Source: Plantago elongata (Eukaryota > Streptophyta > Magnoliopsida > Lamiales > Plantaginaceae). From it: DNA of 21,803 bases. Positions 17,780 to 21,803 of the stretch are shown here, piece after piece. The notes under the pieces were generated by a model. The model saw nothing but the letters and a program-made list of their open reading frames with translations, had not been told where the DNA came from and searched no databases. The DNA lies in NCBI GenBank assembly GCA_036897095.1, contig JAYMSP010002944.1, forward strand, positions 1-21,803, in the 5' to 3' direction. The position numbers and the translations under genes were made by a program. Every line of letters starts with the position of its first letter. The first letter of the stretch is position 1.

Positions 17780-19120
17780 GGTAGACAGTTGGAGATAAGG
17801 TCCACGTCCGCTACTCTTGCACCGGTACAACAGCCTGGTATGGTACTGATTCTAACACACACGGAGCCTGCAGGATCTGGGCAGATGATTCAGATTGGTC
17901 CCGGATTAGGAGTCATCATGGATCACCTCGCAAGCAGTTGGACCATGCTTGAGATAGAGATACATAGGATCGATGCCCCAATAGAAACTCGCAATGGATT
18001 TGCTACTTTGGAGTTTGGTTCTGGCGCGCCATAATGCCGATCGATGTTAGCCTGGAATGTCAGGTGTCAATAAGCTTGCTAAATATAAGTATAACAAGGC
18101 ATGTTAGAAACTAGAGTAAAGGAGAATAACAAGGACCACATTCGGCAAAGTTTGGATACTCGTTCGAATTTTTGGGATAACTATTTTTCGCATGTGCTGG
18201 GTCGCATCTGGGTTGCGTGGGACCCTCTCGGATTAGGGTCGAGTTCTTCAGCTGCTTAGACCAGTTCTTGCATTGTAGATGGTTTGACTCTGGCGGCGTG
18301 AATAGGGGTTTGGTCACCTTCATTTACGCTTTTAACCATCTGCAGCACATACTTCGACTTTGGCAGGATATCTGTCACGTGGCTAATAATATACATGAAT
18401 AGTGGATATGTGTTGGGGACTTCAATAATGTACTTACATGTGATGATCGAGTTGGTGGAAATCATGTGACTGCTCATGAGTATAAGGATCTGGTGGAGAT
18501 GATGGAGGAAATGGGATTATTTGAAGTACCTACACTAGGAGATCACTTCACTTGGTCAAATAAATATGAATATGACATTATTTATTCCCAGATTGATCGA
18601 GCTATTGAAAACATTGAATGGTTTCAAGGAAACCCACATGTGGAACTAGTCATCCTTTCGTCGGGCGTCTCGGACCATTCACCGTTGTGCTTCAGGAATA
18701 TCGTACCTATCAGAGCACGGCCAACTAGGTTTAAATTCATCAATGTCATTACTCAGTTAGCTGAGTTTCTTCCATCAGTGGCACGGTCATGGCGATCCCC
18801 GGCCCCATAGGATCCCTAAGAACGGATATGGACCAAGCGAAGGAGGCTACAACCGATCATAAAATGACTTAGTGGGGAAGTTAGGTGGGCCGATCAACAG
18901 GTTGTGCAAGCCGATACTTGATTGCAGCAACTCCAGGAAGAGTTGCGTCAGGATCGATTATGCTCTAGCCTGATTGGACACGCAAAGGATGCCGCCATGC
19001 TAACAACTAATTGCCTAATTGTTGACTGCTTGGTTTGGACAACCTTAAACCACTCTTGGAATATGAAGCAAAGGAAAGAACAAGTGCAGTTTTGCTATGG
19101 GCATGAGCTTATGTAATAGG
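17780..19120 (+). mobile_element. Truncated L1-type LINE (endonuclease part)
   Basis: A 5'- and 3'-truncated LINE. The part before about 18040 is a degenerate ORF1-ORF2 joining region. The endonuclease domain follows: an L-A-W-N-V-R-C start near 18049, G-R-I-W-V-A-W-D (18202-18225), G-D-F-N-N at 18415-18429, GDHFTWSNKYEYD (about 18538-18576), Y-S-Q-I-D-R-A-I (about 18585-18608) and S-D-H at 18670-18678. The longest open part is 18466-18810. After a stop at 18808-18810, shattered linker sequence (LQQLQEELRQD at about 18925-18957) runs to about 19120. No reverse transcriptase is present. Motif wording agrees with the LINE at 9064-14174, so both are from one broad lineage, but they differ too much to be recent copies of each other. 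Confidence 0.85.
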
Positions 19121-19180
19121 CTTCTCTCCTGTAATGTAGATAGGAAACTGAAATTGTCATGCAGGTCTTGTAATACGTTA

Positions 19181-19344
19181 CACTACAAGAAAACAACATT
19201 TTTCTAACGAAATTTTCTAACGGAATGATTTTCCGTTAGAATAGTAACAAATTTTTGGTTTCGTTAGAAAATGCTAACGGAATTTCTAACGGAAAAAGAT
19301 TCCGTTAGAAAATTCTACAAACAAGAGTTAGAAAACAAATAGTG
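19181..19344. mobile_element. CACTA-type terminus, perhaps a 164-bp miniature element
   Basis: CACTACAAGAAAAC at 19181 is a classic plant CACTA (EnSpm) end. It is followed by about eight copies, in both orientations, of a T-C-T-A-A-C-G-(G)-A-A unit, the kind of subterminal repeat bound by the transposase. Two perfect hairpins result: 19215-19225 with 19231-19241 (11 bp, 5-base loop) and 19283-19294 with 19300-19311 (12 bp, 5-base loop). TAGTG at 19340-19344 could be the other end, but beyond the five bases it does not match the left TIR, and the 3-bp flanks (TTA left, TAA right) are not identical. The alternative is the left end of a larger CACTA whose right end is lost or outside the window. 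Confidence 0.75.
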
Positions 19345-19649
19345 TAAATCGTGCAAAACACTGTTCTAAAGAGTTATTTGCCTATTCGAATACTCTTCCA
19401 GGATTAAATGCGTCCTTTAATATTGACCGGTATCAAGGAATCTTAATGATGTGTAGTACCCAAGAGTTTGAGAAAGTAAAAAAAGAAAGAAAGTGGTTTT
19501 TGTTGGTTCTGTTCTTTGCTCACGCCATGACTCCAGTATATATAGAGTGAATCATGTTCTATTTTTATACATTCTAAAACAGATATAAATTGTTTGTTAT
19601 TGACTAAGAAATAATCAACAAGAAATGACCCACTAAACATGATCAGCTT
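19345..19649. other. Spacer, nothing identified
   Basis: No supported gene. A 65-codon minus-strand frame (19443-19640) has no recognisable motif and lies just beyond the end of LINE endonuclease homology, so it may be unrelated filler. Confidence 0.4.
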
Positions 19650-19979
19650 TCAAGAAACTAGACTTGACCATCTAAAATTAGTAAAACAAAATAACAAACA
19701 CTGGTCAGGAGAAAATTCTTGGATAATATTTATGGTCTTGTTAGAATCAATCATATTTTTGAAATGAACAAAATATCCAGCAGAAGCTCCATTCGAGCCT
19801 GAAAAAGCCCAATCTGCATTATCATCTCCCCACCCCATATAGTCAATACTAAATTTTTACTGACTTTCCTGGATGCAAAGAAAATCAATCTTCTCCGTTT
19901 TAACCAAAGATCTGATTTCCCTCTTCTTAACTTTCCCTCCTAAACCTCTTATATTGTATGTCAAAAGTTTCATGTTCAT
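19650..19979 (-). pseudogene. LINE ORF2 N-terminus (endonuclease), truncated
   Basis: The ATG is at 19979-19977, 15 bases after the ORF1 stop. The sequence starts MNMKLLTYNIRGLGG, then K-K-R-E-I-R-S-L-V, then D-F-L-C-I-Q-E-S with the catalytic Glu, and is stopped two codons later (TAA at about 19859). Beyond it W-G-D-D-N-A-D-W-A-F-S (about 19835-19800) and G-A-S-A-G-Y continue the fold. Homology ends at about 19650, before the G-D-F-N motif. The close spacing of the two ORFs is typical for reinitiation in LINE RNAs. Confidence 0.85.
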
Positions 19980-19994
19980 AGTTCCAGTACCCTT

Positions 19995-21140
19995 CTAAGA
20001 TTCTGCCGTTTCCATACATACCCTATCTCTATCTTCCCATTCCTTGAAAATCCTCCATACTCTTTCACCCTCTGTTTTATTAATAAATCCCAGCCCCACA
20101 CCTTTTTCCATGCTGGCCTTTGCTTCTGCCTCACTAGCTATCCTTAACAGTCTACCATTACAGGATTGAATCTGGCTATCCGACACTATGTCACCCCCAT
20201 CTAATTCCACTCTTTTGTTCTTCGGCTTCCTCCCTCTCCTTGCTTTAGGAGAACCTCGATTCACTCCTGCAGCCTCTTTTCCTGCACTTCTCATATCCTG
20301 GATAAACTCCGTCCATTCTTGACTCCTAGCTCTCTGTGATTCCCTGTGTTTATGAGCTTTACCTTTCTTTTTTGTCTTTCTATTTTTCACACTGACTTTC
20401 ACTCCTTTGTTTATAATCGGATCAAGATTAAAAGGGTCAGAGTCATCATCTTCGAAACTTGCCTCATCCTCCATTCGTTCATCCCCTGTTCTCATACAAT
20501 CCTCACTATCCTCCTGACCTGTTCTGTTCTGTTGTTTTCCTTGACTTGTATTTTGCTTAACCTGTTCAGACTCCTTCTCCGATCCAGTCACATCACGTTC
20601 CTCTTCACCTGCCCAATCCCCTTTATTGCATTTATCTTGTAGTAACTCAATTGGCTTTGACCCAGCAGCTCCTCACTCTGGCCCACAATTCCAGCCTCCG
20701 TTTCCTTATTTCCCAGTACAAATTCATCACTACTCCAACGTCTACTGCTCTCCTAACCATCACTGCATTCTTCCGATGATCTACCGAAGTACCAATTGGA
20801 TCTCATGAACTTAACCGACGACGGGATCTTTTGCTTGTAGACTAAATTTTGTTGTTGATAACTTTCCCAATCCTCTGCTATTTCCTCAACCAGGTTGATT
20901 GGTACAAGACCCCATGAAGAAATAAAGACGTCTTCTTCCTTAATACATCAAAAACTGGTGTTTCAATGAGCACTCTCCCCTTCCGGAAATCACGCCTCTC
21001 CACTGTTCCGCTGAAACTTCTATTGTTTTACCCATGTCGTTCCCTAAACTGATGAAAGTCTTCTTGTTCCACCCATGCAACGGAACTCCGTAAACACTAA
21101 TCCAGGCAAGTCGTCTCCCATTTGATATGGTATAAATCGG
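19995..21140 (-). pseudogene. LINE ORF1 remnant (DUF4283 part and basic/acidic tail)
   Basis: From 21140 to about 21060 the minus strand reads RRLAWISVYGVPLHGWN, the typical DUF4283 ending of plant LINE ORF1, continuing to a T-I-E-V-S-A segment near 21020. Frame breaks and stops follow around 20950 and 20690. From 20591 to 19995 a clean 198-codon frame encodes a charged, low-complexity tail: Glu/Asp-rich, then Lys/Arg-rich near the middle (K-K-K-G-K-A-H-K), ending before ORF2. No CCHC knuckle is seen. The Met at 20591 is simply the first Met in the open frame, since coding similarity continues upstream of it. Confidence 0.75.
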
Positions 21141-21222
21141 GCTAAGGCAAGGTTCGTGGATTAGGTAAAATCTAGTCCGTCTTGGTTCGCCTCGATTGGT
21201 CTAAGGTTCGTCCGGATGAAAA
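21141..21222. other. Junction between LINE remnant and tandem array
   Basis: A short GC-richer stretch that includes GGTTCGTCCGGATGAAAAGG (21205-21224), which looks like a decayed half-unit of the array that follows. Confidence 0.35.
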
Positions 21223-21549
21223 GGCCTTCGTCAGGAATGAGTAGAGTAGGCCCTCGGAGTAGAGTGGAAGGGGCCTTCGTCAGGAGTGAGTAGAGTAGGC
21301 CTCCGAAGTAGAGTGGAAGGGGCCTTCGTCCGGAGTGAGTAGAGTAGGCCTCCGGAGTAGAGTGGAAGGGGCCTTCGTCAGGAGTGAGTAGAGTAGGCCT
21401 CCGGAGTAGAGTGGAAGGGCCTTCGTCTGGAGTGAGTAGAGTAGGCCTCCGGAGTAGAGTGAAAGGGGCCTTCGTTAGGAGTGAGTAGAGTAGGCCTCCG
21501 GTGTAGAGTGGAAGGGGACTTCACCCGGAGTGAGTAGAGTAGGCCTCCA
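21223..21549. repeat. 49-bp tandem repeat, about 6.7 copies
   Basis: Units begin with GGCCTTCGTC (or a variant) at 21223, 21272, 21321, 21370, 21418, 21467 and 21516. Spacings are 49, 49, 49, 48, 49 and 49; the one short spacing comes from a lost G near 21417. Each unit contains GAGTAGAGTAGGCCTCCGG and AGAGTGGAAGGG. Units differ at only a few positions, so the array is fairly young or is homogenised. The GC content is well above that of the surroundings. No reading frame spans it sensibly, since 49 is not a multiple of three. Confidence 0.95.
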
Positions 21550-21589
21550 ATCAACATGGTTCGCGGGGCCCTCACTATGAACTTCGGGG

Positions 21590-21803
21590 ATTTAGGAGGC
21601 CGTCTTTACATAACTTGATACTACTTCACAAGTGGCCTTTGCTACGTCAATGGGGCCGTCGCTACGTCACTTGGGCCGTCACAACATTACGGGGCCGTCG
21701 CTACATAAAAGGGATCATCGCTACGCCACTTGTGGCCGTCACTAGCAGGGAGTCCGTCGTAATGGTAGGAAGGACGTCACTAGACTCCTGAAACAAGTGG
21801 AAG
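21590..21803. repeat. Degenerate array of about 20-bp GGCCGTC...TACGTCAC units
   Basis: Units such as GGGGCCGTCGCTACGTCACTT recur with changes at about 21612, 21633, 21652, 21672, 21691, 21713 and 21734, and the pattern runs to the window's end. The base composition is like that of the 49-bp array next to it. Both may belong to one larger repeat-rich element, for instance the untranslated part of a Ty3/gypsy element, that continues to the right. Confidence 0.65.

Larger units (their letters stand above)
19650..21140 (-). mobile_element. Truncated LINE of a second lineage
   Basis: Read on the minus strand, ORF1 remains run from about 21140 to 19995 and the start of ORF2 from 19979 to about 19650. 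The element is 5'-truncated inside the DUF4283-like part of ORF1 and 3'-truncated inside the endonuclease, so no reverse transcriptase remains. The two LINEs on the plus strand open their endonuclease with an M-S-W-N-V/L-A-W-N-V wording, whereas this one uses M-K-L-L-T-Y-N-I-R-G, so it belongs to a different plant L1 group. The tandem array starts about 80 bp beyond its truncated 5' end. Confidence 0.85.

Noticed and set aside
20346..20642. Plus-strand 98-codon hydrophobic frame suggesting a membrane protein
   Set aside because: It is the complement of the Lys/Glu-rich LINE ORF1 tail; the Phe/Leu/Ile richness comes from reading Lys/Glu/Asp/Asn codons backwards.
21378..21575. Minus-strand frame with repeated STPEAYSTHS-like peptides
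   Set aside because: It arises from the tandem array. The unit of 49 bp is not a multiple of three, and the apparent peptide repeat depends on the one 48-bp spacing.
21223..21803. CRISPR-like array
   Set aside because: There are no unique spacers between conserved repeats; whole units are tandem, and the context is a plant nuclear genome.

Overview
This window looks like repeat-rich nuclear DNA from a flowering plant, most likely a eudicot. The evidence is the mix of Ty1/copia gag-pol remains, plant L1-type LINEs with a DUF4283-like ORF1, a CACTA-type terminus, miniature inverted-repeat elements, AT-rich spacers and intron-like borders. Nothing here looks bacterial, organellar or viral-episomal. 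I cannot name the species.

Layout. 1-344: a short open stretch that may be the 3' exon or a fragment of an unrecognised gene. 543-2809 (minus): a Ty1/copia relic with gag, protease and integrase parts but no recognisable reverse transcriptase. 2806-4196: an AT-rich block with LTR-like ends that abuts the gag sequence and may be a solo LTR. 4652-7267 (plus): a decayed reading frame resembling the 'putative plant transposon protein' class, followed by an acidic tail in which exon-like segments alternate with intron-like segments. 7270-8056: a block ending like an LTR. 8057-9060: AT-rich spacer. 9064-14174 (plus): a near full-length but dead LINE. 14175-17200: the only part with plausible intact host genes, two short secreted-peptide genes (14828-15040 and 16722-16955) separated by a TIR transposon with a 10-bp target-site duplication and a foldback MITE. 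17780-19120 (plus): a second, 5'-truncated LINE of the same broad lineage as the first. 19181-19344: a CACTA-type end with strong hairpins. 19650-21140 (minus): a third LINE of a different lineage. 21223-21803: a 49-bp tandem array followed by degenerate repeats of about 20 bp.

How the parts relate. Almost everything is dead transposon sequence in nested or adjacent order. The two peptide genes stand apart. Both encode about 70-77 residues with an N-terminal signal peptide, a shared R-x-L-R-G-x-L-x-x-P-P-x-P-R-A core, a Pro-rich C-terminus, similar sequence around the start codon, and a TATATACA box 92-96 bp upstream of the ATG. They look like tandem paralogs of a small secreted, possibly proline-hydroxylated, signalling-peptide family that I do not recognise. 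This is the best candidate in the window for something undescribed.

Limits: everything was read by eye from the sequence and its translations. Domain names are from recall of family patterns. Boundaries of decayed elements are approximate.
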